From NCBI GenBank assembly GCA_014376435.1, contig JACMRL010000013.1:1-64000 (forward strand): a stretch of 64,000 nt of DNA. Reading direction: 5' to 3'. Source of the stretch: Bdellovibrio sp. GTDB taxonomy: Bacteria; Bdellovibrionota; Bdellovibrionia; Bdellovibrionales; Bdellovibrionaceae. Position 1 is the first letter of the stretch. The number at the start of each line of letters is the position of its first letter. Below are positions 41,535 through 50,413 of this stretch, piece by piece. The position numbers were made by a program, and so were the translations under genes. The notes beneath the pieces are model-generated. The model saw nothing but the letters and a program-made list of their open reading frames with translations. It was not told the origin of the DNA and ran no database searches.

Positions 41535-42245
41535 ATGATCGAATCTATTAAGAACATTTTGGTTTTGGATGATAATAAAAATGATTTGTTAATGGCTAAA
41601 TTTGTGATTTTAAGGATGGGTTTTAATCCAATCTTAATCGAAAAGTCTTCCGATCTAATTGCTACATTACAGATGAATCAAATTTCTTTAATTGTACTGG
41701 ATTTAGATATGCCGGGTTTCAGTGGAATTGATGTTTTAAAAAAAATTAAACGTGTTCCGTCATATAAAAATATTCCGATCGTGATGTTAACTGGTAATAG
41801 TGACTCAGCAAATGTTAAGTCGGCTATTTCGTTTGGGGCTGTGGACTATATCGTAAAACCGATTGATCCCATGATTTTCGAAAGCAAAATTAAAAAATTA
41901 ATTCAAACCAATGTGCCCGCAGTAAAAAAGAATTGGATTGAATATGAAATCAAGCGCGCTAAAGACACTGAAATAAAACTAAATGTTTTTGCTAATTTAT
42001 ATTCCATTGGCGAGATGGGTTTAACTTTAAAGGTGCATCAGTCTTTACCGGTTGGTCTGACGTTTTTTTCGGATGCGCCCTTATTTAGCCAGTTAGAAAT
42101 CAAACAACCGCCCTTGAAGGTTGAATCTTGCAAGCAATACGAAGAATACTGCTTAGTTCAATGTAGCATGATGGGTTTATCTGAATCAGATCTTAAAAAG
42201 CTACGCCTTTATAACCAGCTATTAATGAGTAAAGAAGCGTCGTGA
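41535..42245 (+). CDS. Response regulator with C-terminal PilZ-like domain
   Basis: Residues 1-125 are a receiver domain: acidic pocket Asp12-Asp13, phospho-acceptor Asp56, Thr in VMLTGNSDSA and Lys in YIVKPID. The last 100 residues form a beta-rich domain with SIGEMGLTLKVHQSLPVG, which resembles the core of PilZ domains but without an obvious RxxxR c-di-GMP site. 236 residues. It overlaps the kinase gene by 4 bases, so the three genes form one phosphorelay operon. Confidence 0.82.
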   Translation: MIESIKNILVLDDNKNDLLMAKFVILRMGFNPILIEKSSDLIATLQMNQISLIVLDLDMPGFSGIDVLKKIKRVPSYKNIPIVMLTGNSDSANVKSAISFGAVDYIVKPIDPMIFESKIKKLIQTNVPAVKKNWIEYEIKRAKDTEIKLNVFANLYSIGEMGLTLKVHQSLPVGLTFFSDAPLFSQLEIKQPPLKVESCKQYEEYCLVQCSMMGLSESDLKKLRLYNQLLMSKEAS

Positions 42246-44311
42246 AGACATTAAGTGTTTCTTCGAAACATTTAATGATTTTATTGGTATTTATGATGCC
42301 ATTCGGGTTTCTATTTTATCAGTTCTTCAACGAACAAAGTACTAAAATTTCAACGCTTGAAAAGCAAAAAAGCAAGATCGTGTTTGCACAAAAAAAAGCG
42401 AAAGCTGTGGATGAGCTTTTGTCCCAGCGGTTGATGTATAATTTGAATTCGCAGCAACAAGTTCAGATTGATACGCAAATTAAAAAAGAACTAGAGTCCT
42501 TTGAGAAAATACTATTAGATTCTAATTTGGTCTTTAGCGCTAACTTCTACACTTATTATATGACTCAGTTGGCGATTGTTCAGATGCCCGAACTATTTCT
42601 AGATCTAACAAGTATGATTCCGCAGTTAGAAGTCTCTTCGTATGAATTGAGAAACTCTAGGCAGCGGCTGGACGAAAAGTTAAAATTGATATCGTTGCTG
42701 TCTGCACAAGCGCTAAATGTACAGGAACCACGTGAAGTCGGCAAAAAACGACAAATTGCTTCGATTAGAACTTTTTTGGACCGGACATTTTCTTATTTTG
42801 AGCAATTTCAGCCTTCAAGTGTAACAAGTGTTAAAAAAACATTATTATTAGAAAAAAATGAACTTTCGAATTTTTGGGCTCAATCATTAAGTGAGATTGA
42901 AAAAGATATTTCGTTTCGCTACACGCAAGAAAAAAATGAACGTTTGAAGTATTCATTGATCATGTGTTTAATTTTATTAGCGGCAATTAGCTGCACAATG
43001 AGTATTTTTTACGACATGAGCCAGCGAATTAAAAAGCTGACTCATTTGACTCGTTACACAGACCCTAAGCAGCTTTCGATTCAGACTTCCGATTTTGGGT
43101 ATGATGAAATTGGTCAACTAGCTCAGTCATTTAATACGATGGCTTTAACTTTAAAAGATAGCTTTCAAAAAATTGAAGCGGCCAATAATGCTAAATCATT
43201 ATTTTTAGCGAACGTCAGTCACGAGATTCGCACCCCGATCAGTGGCATTTTAGGAATGTCTGGGTTTATGAGCGAAACCAAGCTAAGCCCAGAGCAGACG
43301 GGTTACTTGAACATCATTAAAAAATCTTCAGATATGCTACTTATTTTAATCAATGATCTGCTAGATTTAGCCAAAATTGAAAGTGGCAAAATGAGCGTTG
43401 AGGCAATTTCGTTTTCTTTAAACGAAACCTTGCAAGATGTGTATGACTGTTTTTATCATCAGGCAGAGCAAAAAGGTATAAAGCTTATTTTGTCTACGCC
43501 GGGCTTATTGAATGCAGTGTATTTGGGTGATCCATTTAAAATAAAGCAGATTATTTTTAACCTAGTAAGCAACGCGATTAAATTTACGGACCGTGGTCAA
43601 GTTGAAATCATTTGTGAAATTAAATTCAACGAGCTTAAAGAAACGGGTGTGCTAATCGGGGTGCGTGATCAAGGCATTGGAATTTCGTCGGATAAGCTTG
43701 AATCTTTATTTCAAGATTTTGTACAAGTCGACGCTTCAACGAGAAGAAAATTCGGTGGCACTGGCTTAGGTCTATCTTTATCAAAAAAATTAGCGCGTCT
43801 CATGGGCGGAGAGCTTTCAGTGAATAGTACCTTGGGCGAAGGATCTGAATTTATTCTAGAACTTGATTTATTACGCTCTACCGAAGAAGTTGTAAAAGCT
43901 GCGGAAGTGATTAGCCCAGAAACTGAGGATCTAGGTGTAAGTTTTAAAATTTTAGTCGCAGAAGATAACCAAGTGAATCAGTTGATCATTAAGAAATATT
44001 TACAGAAATGGCAAATGGATGCATTTTTTGTAAGTAATGGCCAACAGGTCGTTAGTGAAATGCAACAAAACCCAAGCTATGATTTAATTTTAATGGACTG
44101 CCAAATGCCCGAAATGGACGGCTTTGAAGCCGCCCGCTTAATTAAGCTAAATACGCCGCATGTGCATATTATTGCCCTGACGGCCAATGCGACATCAGAA
44201 GATCGGAAGCTTTGCTTAAACGCGGGAATGGATGATTTTATTTCTAAACCAATCGAACCTGAACAGCTATATAACTTAATTAAAGCTCGTAAAAGCGTTT
44301 TAGCTTCTTAA
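42242..44311 (+). CDS. Membrane hybrid sensor histidine kinase
   Basis: The domains run in order: membrane helix (10-27), periplasmic helical sensor (30-235), second helix (238-256), HAMP (to about 310), HisKA with His327 (NVSHEIRTPISG), HATPase with N-box QIIFNLVSNAIKF, G1 DQGIGISS and G2 GGTGLGLSLS, and a receiver with Asp619 (LILMDCQMPEMDGF). It starts with GTG inside the preceding gene. With the Hpt and regulator it makes a His-Asp-His-Asp relay; the signal is unknown. Confidence 0.92.
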   Translation: MKTLSVSSKHLMILLVFMMPFGFLFYQFFNEQSTKISTLEKQKSKIVFAQKKAKAVDELLSQRLMYNLNSQQQVQIDTQIKKELESFEKILLDSNLVFSANFYTYYMTQLAIVQMPELFLDLTSMIPQLEVSSYELRNSRQRLDEKLKLISLLSAQALNVQEPREVGKKRQIASIRTFLDRTFSYFEQFQPSSVTSVKKTLLLEKNELSNFWAQSLSEIEKDISFRYTQEKNERLKYSLIMCLILLAAISCTMSIFYDMSQRIKKLTHLTRYTDPKQLSIQTSDFGYDEIGQLAQSFNTMALTLKDSFQKIEAANNAKSLFLANVSHEIRTPISGILGMSGFMSETKLSPEQTGYLNIIKKSSDMLLILINDLLDLAKIESGKMSVEAISFSLNETLQDVYDCFYHQAEQKGIKLILSTPGLLNAVYLGDPFKIKQIIFNLVSNAIKFTDRGQVEIICEIKFNELKETGVLIGVRDQGIGISSDKLESLFQDFVQVDASTRRKFGGTGLGLSLSKKLARLMGGELSVNSTLGEGSEFILELDLLRSTEEVVKAAEVISPETEDLGVSFKILVAEDNQVNQLIIKKYLQKWQMDAFFVSNGQQVVSEMQQNPSYDLILMDCQMPEMDGFEAARLIKLNTPHVHIIALTANATSEDRKLCLNAGMDDFISKPIEPEQLYNLIKARKSVLAS

Positions 44312-44650
44312 GCCAGACGCAATAATTTGCTCACAAAATCAAATTGGCAGGCCCAAGGCTTCAGCTTACGAATCTGATGTATTAAGCGCACTAGACAGAG
44401 TCAGGCGTAGAACCGCTACTTGCGTTACTGAATCACTATTATATAGATACGGTTTGTGCCACGCTGTCGCGTCTCATCATGAGATTCATCTCAAGCATGT
44501 GCGACAATTTTTGTTAGATTTCGTGAGTTAGACAGCAAAACAACTTTTCCAAAATGTTTCGACAGGGCCGAATACCTGATAAAAAACAGCTACTTTAGTG
44601 ATTTTTCATAGGTTTTAGCAAATGGCTGAGCGATTGCTTTAAATGACGGT
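44312..44650. other. Intergenic region with structured element
   Basis: No open frame with coding character is seen in these 339 bases. The notable element is the hairpin group at 44465-44515. The part before the Cys-rich lipoprotein is AT-rich and may hold its promoter, not resolved. Confidence 0.5.
44465..44515 (+). terminator. Composite hairpin with T-tract (terminator or switch)
   Basis: TGTCGC (44465-44470) and GCGACA (44501-44506) close an outer stem followed by ATTTTTGTT. Inside, TCTCA (44472-44476), TGAGA (44480-44484) and TCTCA (44489-44493) allow two mutually exclusive inner hairpins. It is the likely terminator of the phosphorelay operon, 150 bases beyond its last gene. Confidence 0.5.
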
Positions 44651-45085
44651 ATGAAAACACAAATGCAAAAACTAAAACGAGTGGTATTTTTATTAACGGC
44701 TTCAATCAGTGTATGGAGCTGTTCTCAAAAACAATCCGACAAAACAGCGACGGTTGCGTCTGCTTACACTTATTCGAACGGACAGTGCTACTCTTCAACG
44801 GGTGTGGTATCTCCGACAAGTTATTGCACGAATTCAACCACAACAAATGGATATAGTTATAATAATGGTGTTTGCATAAATACCCAAACGGGAGTGCAGG
44901 CCCCTAACAATACTTATTGTACTACGGGAGCGACCGCGGGCGTCGCGCAACAATGTAGCGGTTATTACACATATCAACCAACTAATGGCGGGGCTTCTCA
45001 ATACGGAAACTGTGATATCAACACGCGCAACTGTGTGGGTTATACACTGATTAATTCACAAGGTGCTTCAGTACTTTGCCAATAG
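44651..45085 (+). CDS. Cys-rich repeat secreted protein, probable lipoprotein
   Basis: The 144-residue product has a signal sequence with a possible lipobox at Cys24 (SVWSC; the -3 Val is acceptable, the -2 Trp is not typical). The mature part has two copies of a motif of the form YxNGxCxxxTGVxxPxxxYC (about residues 40-60 and 69-90), then two more cysteine pairs, probably disulfide bonded outside the cell. No known family is recognised. It is rich in Thr, Ser, Asn and Tyr, like surface proteins. Confidence 0.65.
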   Translation: MKTQMQKLKRVVFLLTASISVWSCSQKQSDKTATVASAYTYSNGQCYSSTGVVSPTSYCTNSTTTNGYSYNNGVCINTQTGVQAPNNTYCTTGATAGVAQQCSGYYTYQPTNGGASQYGNCDINTRNCVGYTLINSQGASVLCQ

Positions 45086-45093
45086 GTGAAGTA

Positions 45094-45603
45094 CTAGTAT
45101 TGATCGAATACAAGCTGTTCAGTTTTAAAACCTTTAGCTTTTAGTGATTTCAAAATATCTTCGAGTAATTGTTTATCCATCGGTGCTACGCGAGATAAAA
45201 TAAATAAAGATTTCTTCTTCGGAGCACTGACCACGACCCACTGATAATTCGGATCTAAATCAATAATCCAATAATCTCCGCGCGCAAAAAAATTAAATTT
45301 TACTTTTAACTTGGCAGGTTCATTCGAATTTTTTACTGTGGCCACGCCGCTAATATCAGCGGTGGTTCCATCTTTAAGATAACAGATATTATGAACAGAG
45401 ACTTCAGTAGCGGAAAGTACGCCGTATTCAGCCGTAGAGCGAAGACAATCTTTTTGAAAAAAATTCGGGTTATGAGCAATGTCGTACCACAATCCAGCGT
45501 AACGGTTGAAGTCGACCGATTTGACGACACTAGGGTCTTTCTTGCTTGCCGCCATGACCGTTAAGGCACCACTTAATAAAATTGTAAATAATAGTTTTTT
45601 CAT
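45094..45603 (-). CDS. Secreted lipocalin (Blc-like)
   Basis: Lipocalins carry small hydrophobic molecules; bacterial Blc types sit in the periplasm or outer membrane. The signal peptide ends near MAA-SK; the GxW motif appears as YAGLWYDIAHNPNFFQKDC and the third conserved region as DYWIIDLDPNYQWVVVSAP. I set the start at ATG 45603 (MKKLLFTILL, 169 aa) because GGAGGA precedes it; an earlier in-frame Met exists. No lipobox Cys is seen, so it is soluble, unlike E. coli Blc. Confidence 0.85.
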   Translation of the reverse strand: MKKLLFTILLSGALTVMAASKKDPSVVKSVDFNRYAGLWYDIAHNPNFFQKDCLRSTAEYGVLSATEVSVHNICYLKDGTTADISGVATVKNSNEPAKLKVKFNFFARGDYWIIDLDPNYQWVVVSAPKKKSLFILSRVAPMDKQLLEDILKSLKAKGFKTEQLVFDQY

Positions 45604-45683
45604 CGTTCCTCCGAACTTTAAATTAATGTACCGGAGTTTTTTTTGCAAAGAGTTCTGATTCTTTAAATTTGGTTATTTCAAAG

Positions 45684-46748
45684 TCAAATAGATATAAGCG
45701 GGCTGTAGCAAAATTCTTTCGGATAGTTGCGTGCGCTACCGTGCACGTTACCTAGGCCGTAGATGATTGAGCTTTTTCTGGCGCGAACGTCCTCAACATA
45801 AGTTGGATTAACGGTTGTTAGGCGCGCGTCAAGTAAAGCCAGTAAGCGAGCTTGTTCAGTTGCTTTAGGATTTTTTGCTAACCAGTTATTAAAGATTGTT
45901 AAGTGCGTAGCCGTGAATCCACCATTTTGTACAACAATGTCATACATCACTAAAAGTGAACGTAATTCAGTAAATTTGAAAGTTTCTTTATATTTTTTTG
46001 CTTTTAAAAACATAGCCGTACCGGCTTCAACTTGAAGAGTGCGGTAAGCAGCCGAAACGGAAGTATTTTGAAAAGCAGTTTTCCAGCGAGCAATTATATT
46101 TGTTCCGCTCAGGATTTTATTTTTTGCCCAGTCAACGCTGACGTTATTTTGAGCAGCGGCTAAGGGTGAAGCGAATTTATGTGGATTCGTATCTAAATCA
46201 TTCAGCGCTTGAACTTCAGGGAACAGCTCGTTGGGATTCACTTTTGATTTTACATTAGGAATTGAGATCGCGCCATTTTGCCAATCTTCTAACATCACTT
46301 TTAATGATAAATAATCTGCGTTTACGAAGTTACGTGCAAGGCTGGCATTGTCTTGTTTAAACATTTTAATTAACAAAGGTTGTAAAGAACCTTGGCCAAA
46401 ATTTTGTTGCATCAATCCTAAACTCATTCCTTGTCCGTCGAAATTTCCAGTAATGTTTTTCCAACCTTCGCGGCCCTCAAAGCTGCCAGTTAGATTGAGT
46501 GCTAGTGCGAAATGGGTAGACCAGTTGCCCGAGCCGATTTCTGCGGGCCATTTAATTCCGGTTAAATCAAGTTTACTACAGATTTTTGCAGTGGGAGATA
46601 CGACTTCTAAAGGCTGTTCAACCGCGCTGGGTTGTTCGGTGCTTGAACTGGTTTTCGAAGAAAGTTCGGTTTGACTGTTGGCTACTTTTGCACAAGAAGT
46701 TGCAAAAATAAGAAATGAGATTGGCAAAAGTATTTGTTTCAAGTTCAT
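45684..46748 (-). CDS. Lipoprotein with lysozyme/chitosanase-like domain (tentative)
   Basis: It starts with a lipoprotein signal (FATSC, Cys19) and a Ser/Thr/Glu-rich linker to about residue 55. The core contains SFEGREGWKNITGNFDGQGM and SLGLMQQNFGQGSLQPLL. This DGQGxSxGxxQxNxGQGxLQPLL pattern recalls chitosanase-like or lysozyme-like catalytic domains, with Glu in SFEG a possible catalytic acid. The family call is from pattern memory only. 354 residues. Confidence 0.6.
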   Translation of the reverse strand: MNLKQILLPISFLIFATSCAKVANSQTELSSKTSSSTEQPSAVEQPLEVVSPTAKICSKLDLTGIKWPAEIGSGNWSTHFALALNLTGSFEGREGWKNITGNFDGQGMSLGLMQQNFGQGSLQPLLIKMFKQDNASLARNFVNADYLSLKVMLEDWQNGAISIPNVKSKVNPNELFPEVQALNDLDTNPHKFASPLAAAQNNVSVDWAKNKILSGTNIIARWKTAFQNTSVSAAYRTLQVEAGTAMFLKAKKYKETFKFTELRSLLVMYDIVVQNGGFTATHLTIFNNWLAKNPKATEQARLLALLDARLTTVNPTYVEDVRARKSSIIYGLGNVHGSARNYPKEFCYSPLISI

Positions 46749-46948
46749 GCCAGTTCATCGGCAGGCAACTTAAAACACGCGAGGAAAATGCGGAAATTAT
46801 TTAGCTTTTCTTAGACTGAGTTTTCAAATATAAATTTAATGTTTAATATTTTGACGGAAATTAAAAACTTAAATTATTTCTAGTTATTTTTTTCTGATCA
46901 ATTTGTGTTTGAAAAAAATTACCACGTTAGAAATATAAATTGATAAGA

Positions 46949-46986
46949 ACCACCGTCTAAACATGAGACAGTGGTCTTTTTTTTGC
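46949..46986 (+). terminator. Plus-strand terminator with no matching gene
   Basis: ACCAC-C-GTCT (46949-46958) pairs with AGAC-A-GTGGT (46966-46975), then C and a run of eight T. The genes on both sides are on the minus strand, so the direction is unexpected. It could end an unannotated plus-strand RNA from the 46,750-46,950 gap. Confidence 0.6.
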
Positions 46987-46995
46987 GGAATGAGC

Positions 46996-47355
46996 TTATT
47001 TACAATGAGAAAGATTAACGCGTGCGCCGACGGTGTTCTGATCGATTACAAGCTCTGCCTTACACTTACGGTAAGATTCACGCACTTGAACACGCGAGTC
47101 ATTACAAGCGTCTAATGAGGCAAAATGGAATACTTTACCATCAAGGTCAGGCAAGCGACTATCAACGAACATCGCTTCAGCGCTGGTGCCAGAGCAGAAT
47201 AAAGTAGCAAAGGCATTGCCGTCTTGGCCGTAATAGCGGTCTACAAGGGGAGTAATTTGTTTCACTGAAAAAACCTGGAACAAGCGCTCGGCCGCAGAGG
47301 CTGATAAGCAAGTGGCTAAGCTCAAAATAGTCATCGCTAAATTTACAAAACGCAT
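46996..47355 (-). CDS. Small secreted protein of unknown function
   Basis: The 119-residue product has a clear signal peptide (about residues 1-21, cut after ASA). The mature part has four cysteines (in TLFCSG, DACND, RKCKA and SHCK), likely two disulfides. No family recognised. GGGAG stands before the ATG. It is the upstream neighbour of the OafA-type gene but separated by an independent start region. Confidence 0.65.
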   Translation of the reverse strand: MRFVNLAMTILSLATCLSASAAERLFQVFSVKQITPLVDRYYGQDGNAFATLFCSGTSAEAMFVDSRLPDLDGKVFHFASLDACNDSRVQVRESYRKCKAELVIDQNTVGARVNLSHCK

Positions 47356-47421
47356 AAGACTCCCTGTAGGTAGAATTTAAGTATCACTGAAATTCAATTC
47401 AAGTTCTATACCATACCGTTG

Positions 47422-49383
47422 TTATTGCATAACCTGGTCTATGAAGGTTGCATGATGCTGCGAATAGGTGGCGGTCATGTGGCAGTAGTCTTTATAGATG
47501 GGCTGTTGGTTAAGCGTGGTTTTGCAGGAAGTATCGTTACACAACGAATTCATTGGATCAATAATTGTAGCGCCAATCGCCGCGGCAACTTTTTTTAATC
47601 TTTCATTAATTGGAGCCATTTTTTTATCAAAATCAGCTCGTAAAAAATCAGGTTGATAAAAAATTATTTTAGTTGAAGGAAAGTTTCTTTTAATCATGTG
47701 TGCTGGATCAAATTTTTCACTTACAGGAATATTAAGGACGATATAAATTTTTTTATCTTTGCCAATCTTTTGCATAAATTTTTTAAATTCATTAAAAATT
47801 CCGTCTAAAGCCTCGGGATTATCGAACGACTTAGATTCAAATTTATTTTTTTCTTCATCGGTAATGAAGTAACCAAACCATTGTGCCGCCACAACAATCG
47901 ACTTAACGTTAGGGCTGGCGGCATAGCTTTCCACTCTTTTAAGATAGCTATTACAAGAATACATGAAGGTAATTACATTTGGGATGGGAATGCAGCCGCC
48001 ACCTGTTAAAAAAACTGCCGAGTTCAAAGATAAAGGGCTGACAACTTTTTTTATACGAGCAAAATATTGCTCCATATTACTGTCGCCTATGAATAAAACC
48101 TCGGATGTTTGCTGACCGATTTTATATATTGGCATATCTGCCGGCTCCATCTTTATAAAACGCATCGGAATCATTGGATAAATCCAGTCATCCTTTGCTT
48201 GCGATAGTGCCGTGAACTCTCCCATATTTGATTGGGGCGAGATTTTTTTTTGTTTAATAGCTGAACCAATGCCTCCAAGAATAAACAAAACCAATAGCAA
48301 GAAAATGCTGGCTACCTTTTTGCGGGGTAAAGTCAAATTAGCAATGGGTGTTTCAATCAAATAGTAAGTAAGCAAGGCGAGTACGAAGCTAGCGATTGCT
48401 GCGGCTAAAGAGGTAATTAAATTCAGTTCCGTATTATCGAGACGTAAAAAAAATAAAATTGGCCAATGCCATAAATAAAGTGGGTAACTAATCAGACCAA
48501 TAAAAACAATGAATCGATTGCTGAGTATTTTAGTATTTAAGGTTGAATCGTAAGCGAGAATTATAAGAATTGTACTTACCGTCGCTAAAATATGTCCAAA
48601 GTAGGAAAATTTAGTAAGATACTCGTTGGCAATAAATAACGTAAATAAAGCACCTAAAGATAAAAATGCTACACTATTCGCAGATGGAATAATTTTCTTA
48701 AAATCATCTTTAATATTTAATGTTGCTAACCACGCGCCAGCCGATATTTGCCAAAAACGTGAGAAAGGTAAATAAAAAGCTTCGGATGGATTCGTATTCA
48801 TCAAGTATATAAACAATGCGATCGACAAAAAACAAAAAATAAGCGTTACGGACTTGATTGAAAAAAATAATTTTCTTCTAAATAAAATCCATAGAAAAAT
48901 TGGCCAAAAAAAGTAAAACTGCTCTTCGATGGCTAGCGACCAAAGATGTAATAAAACTTTCTTCGTCGAGGCAAGATCAAAATAACCTACTTCATTGAGC
49001 AATAAAAAATTTGAGCCAAATATTGAAGCTGCCGAGATATGCTTTCCTAATGAAAGAAATTCATCAGGTAATAGCCAAAAGTAACCGCCAACCGCTACAA
49101 AAAATAAAACCAAAGTCAAAGCAGGCAGCAATCGAATGATCCGGCGGGAATAAAAACGTAAAAACTTAAACTGCTCGTTCTTCATTTCTCGCACTAAAAT
49201 AGAAGTGATCAGAAAACCCGAGATGACAAAAAATACGTCTACCCCCAAAAAGCCGGCTGGTAAAAATTGCGGGCAAATGTGGTAAATGACCACCGCTAAA
49301 ATCGCTAAGCCGCGTAGGCCATCGATGTCTTTACGGTAGTAAGGAGAGGCTGCTTTCATGGACATATATTCAGCTTTGCCCAA
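47422..49383 (-). CDS. OafA/YrhL-type acyltransferase with C-terminal SGNH domain
   Basis: The N-terminal 370 residues are an acyltransferase-3 membrane domain: RKDIDGLRGLAILAVVIYHI and GFLGVDVFFVISGFLITSIL, then about ten hydrophobic segments. The periplasmic C-terminal part has the SGNH opening VLFIGDSNMEQYF and a terminal KDYCHMT with the catalytic Asp/His. Such enzymes O-acetylate LPS O-antigen or peptidoglycan. 653 residues from TTG-like/ATG 49383; a Met at residue 7 is a shorter alternative start. Confidence 0.87.
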   Translation of the reverse strand: MGKAEYMSMKAASPYYRKDIDGLRGLAILAVVIYHICPQFLPAGFLGVDVFFVISGFLITSILVREMKNEQFKFLRFYSRRIIRLLPALTLVLFFVAVGGYFWLLPDEFLSLGKHISAASIFGSNFLLLNEVGYFDLASTKKVLLHLWSLAIEEQFYFFWPIFLWILFRRKLFFSIKSVTLIFCFLSIALFIYLMNTNPSEAFYLPFSRFWQISAGAWLATLNIKDDFKKIIPSANSVAFLSLGALFTLFIANEYLTKFSYFGHILATVSTILIILAYDSTLNTKILSNRFIVFIGLISYPLYLWHWPILFFLRLDNTELNLITSLAAAIASFVLALLTYYLIETPIANLTLPRKKVASIFLLLVLFILGGIGSAIKQKKISPQSNMGEFTALSQAKDDWIYPMIPMRFIKMEPADMPIYKIGQQTSEVLFIGDSNMEQYFARIKKVVSPLSLNSAVFLTGGGCIPIPNVITFMYSCNSYLKRVESYAASPNVKSIVVAAQWFGYFITDEEKNKFESKSFDNPEALDGIFNEFKKFMQKIGKDKKIYIVLNIPVSEKFDPAHMIKRNFPSTKIIFYQPDFLRADFDKKMAPINERLKKVAAAIGATIIDPMNSLCNDTSCKTTLNQQPIYKDYCHMTATYSQHHATFIDQVMQ

Positions 49384-50112
49384 ATAAAAGTAAACAGAAA
49401 AATAGGCGATATTCTACTGTACTCATCAAAGAATTCGCCTGTTATTTTTCTGACGGGTAATAAATATATAAATAAGGGCAAATACTTGAATTGCGATTGT
49501 TTATTTAAGGGCCAAAAGATTATTTACGTAGTTCATGTAGGTCGCGCAGCTAAAGCATTCAAGTAAGCCTGAGCTTACGAAAACTAGTTTGTTAACGGGT
49601 TCCGAAGTTGCTTCACTCTTCATCTTTGAGTATGCCGATTTCCAATGCCCAGCATGCCGAATGGCTTTTAATAATTTAAAATAAGTTATCGTAAAGTACC
49701 GCGATAAAAATCAGTTTGATTATAAAAACTTAACTCTCGATTTTTTGAATCAAATAAGACAAGTGTATCTATTACGGGAGCTTCTTTTTCAGAAGCAAAA
49801 AAACCCAGAGGCCGTATTAACAGTTATCGCAAGAAGAGTAATTATACTTAAAAAGTCCGATTAAGAAAAAAACTGCAATTATTCTTGTGACTCACAAACC
49901 TGATTGAGCCCATCGAGCCCATCGTCAAATTGATCTAGCACATAAAAGCTAAATGTCGTAGTTGCTAGAAAGCATTGATGAGACTAAAAGCCCCGTTGAA
50001 GAGTAAAAACTTCTCTTATGTTCAAAAATATTGCTTCAATTCGCGTGAGAAGATGATCACTTTGGGCCGTTAATTGCAAATTGCAAAATTGAAAATAGAA
50101 ATTGGGGATAAA
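49384..50112. other. Long intergenic region with a decayed frame
   Basis: About 730 bases without an intact gene. A 60-codon open stretch lacking a start (49685-49864) is listed separately. A tandem GAGCCCATC repeat occurs near 49905-49925 and a GCTTCT/AGAAGC hairpin at 49781-49797. Otherwise AT-rich with no recognised element. Confidence 0.5.
49685..49864 (+). pseudogene. Coding-like fragment without start
   Basis: Between in-frame stops (TAA at 49682 and 49862) the plus strand reads 59 sense codons with protein-like composition: the C-terminal part includes LDFLNQIRQVYLLRELL and PEAVLTVIARRVIIL. No ATG, GTG or well-placed TTG with ribosome binding site begins it. It looks like the 3' end of a deleted gene. 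The family is not recognised. Confidence 0.4.
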
Positions 50113-50304
50113 GTGTCAGCTAGCAGAAATGTTGTATTAGTTGAAAGTCAGCCAAAAGAGTCATTTTGTCAGTTGGCGGTTTGCTTAAAAAATGATGATG
50201 ATGTTTTTTTTGTAACTTCTAAATACGATCGCTCCGCACTCAATGCTCTTAAAAACAAAATTTATGTTGCTTTGGAACCCTATGGTCAAAATGCTTTCAA
50301 ATAA
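50113..50304 (+). CDS. Small protein of unknown function
   Basis: I place the start at GTG 50113 (SASRNVVLVESQPK) behind GGGGA at 50104-50108, giving 63 residues; a TTG at 50074 would add 13. The sequence looks like a small soluble alpha/beta protein (LAVCLKNDDDVFFVTSKYDR). No family recognised. It lies 109 bases before the histidine kinase. Confidence 0.5.
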   Translation: MSASRNVVLVESQPKESFCQLAVCLKNDDDVFFVTSKYDRSALNALKNKIYVALEPYGQNAFK

Positions 50305-50413
50305 AAAACTGCAGTATACATGCGTGAAACTTTTAAGTTTTTTCGAAAGAATAAATAGTAGATTTCTGCAGAATATTTATTATAATTCATGATTATTTAC
50401 GAAAGGTGCTGTT

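Noticed and set aside
49781-49803. GCTTCT/AGAAGC hairpin followed by A-run
   Set aside because: The plus strand has A, not T, after the stem, and the minus strand lacks a T-tract after it, so it is not a terminator in either direction.
49905-49925. Tandem GAGCCCATC repeat as a CRISPR or satellite start
   Set aside because: Only two short copies without spacers; no array.
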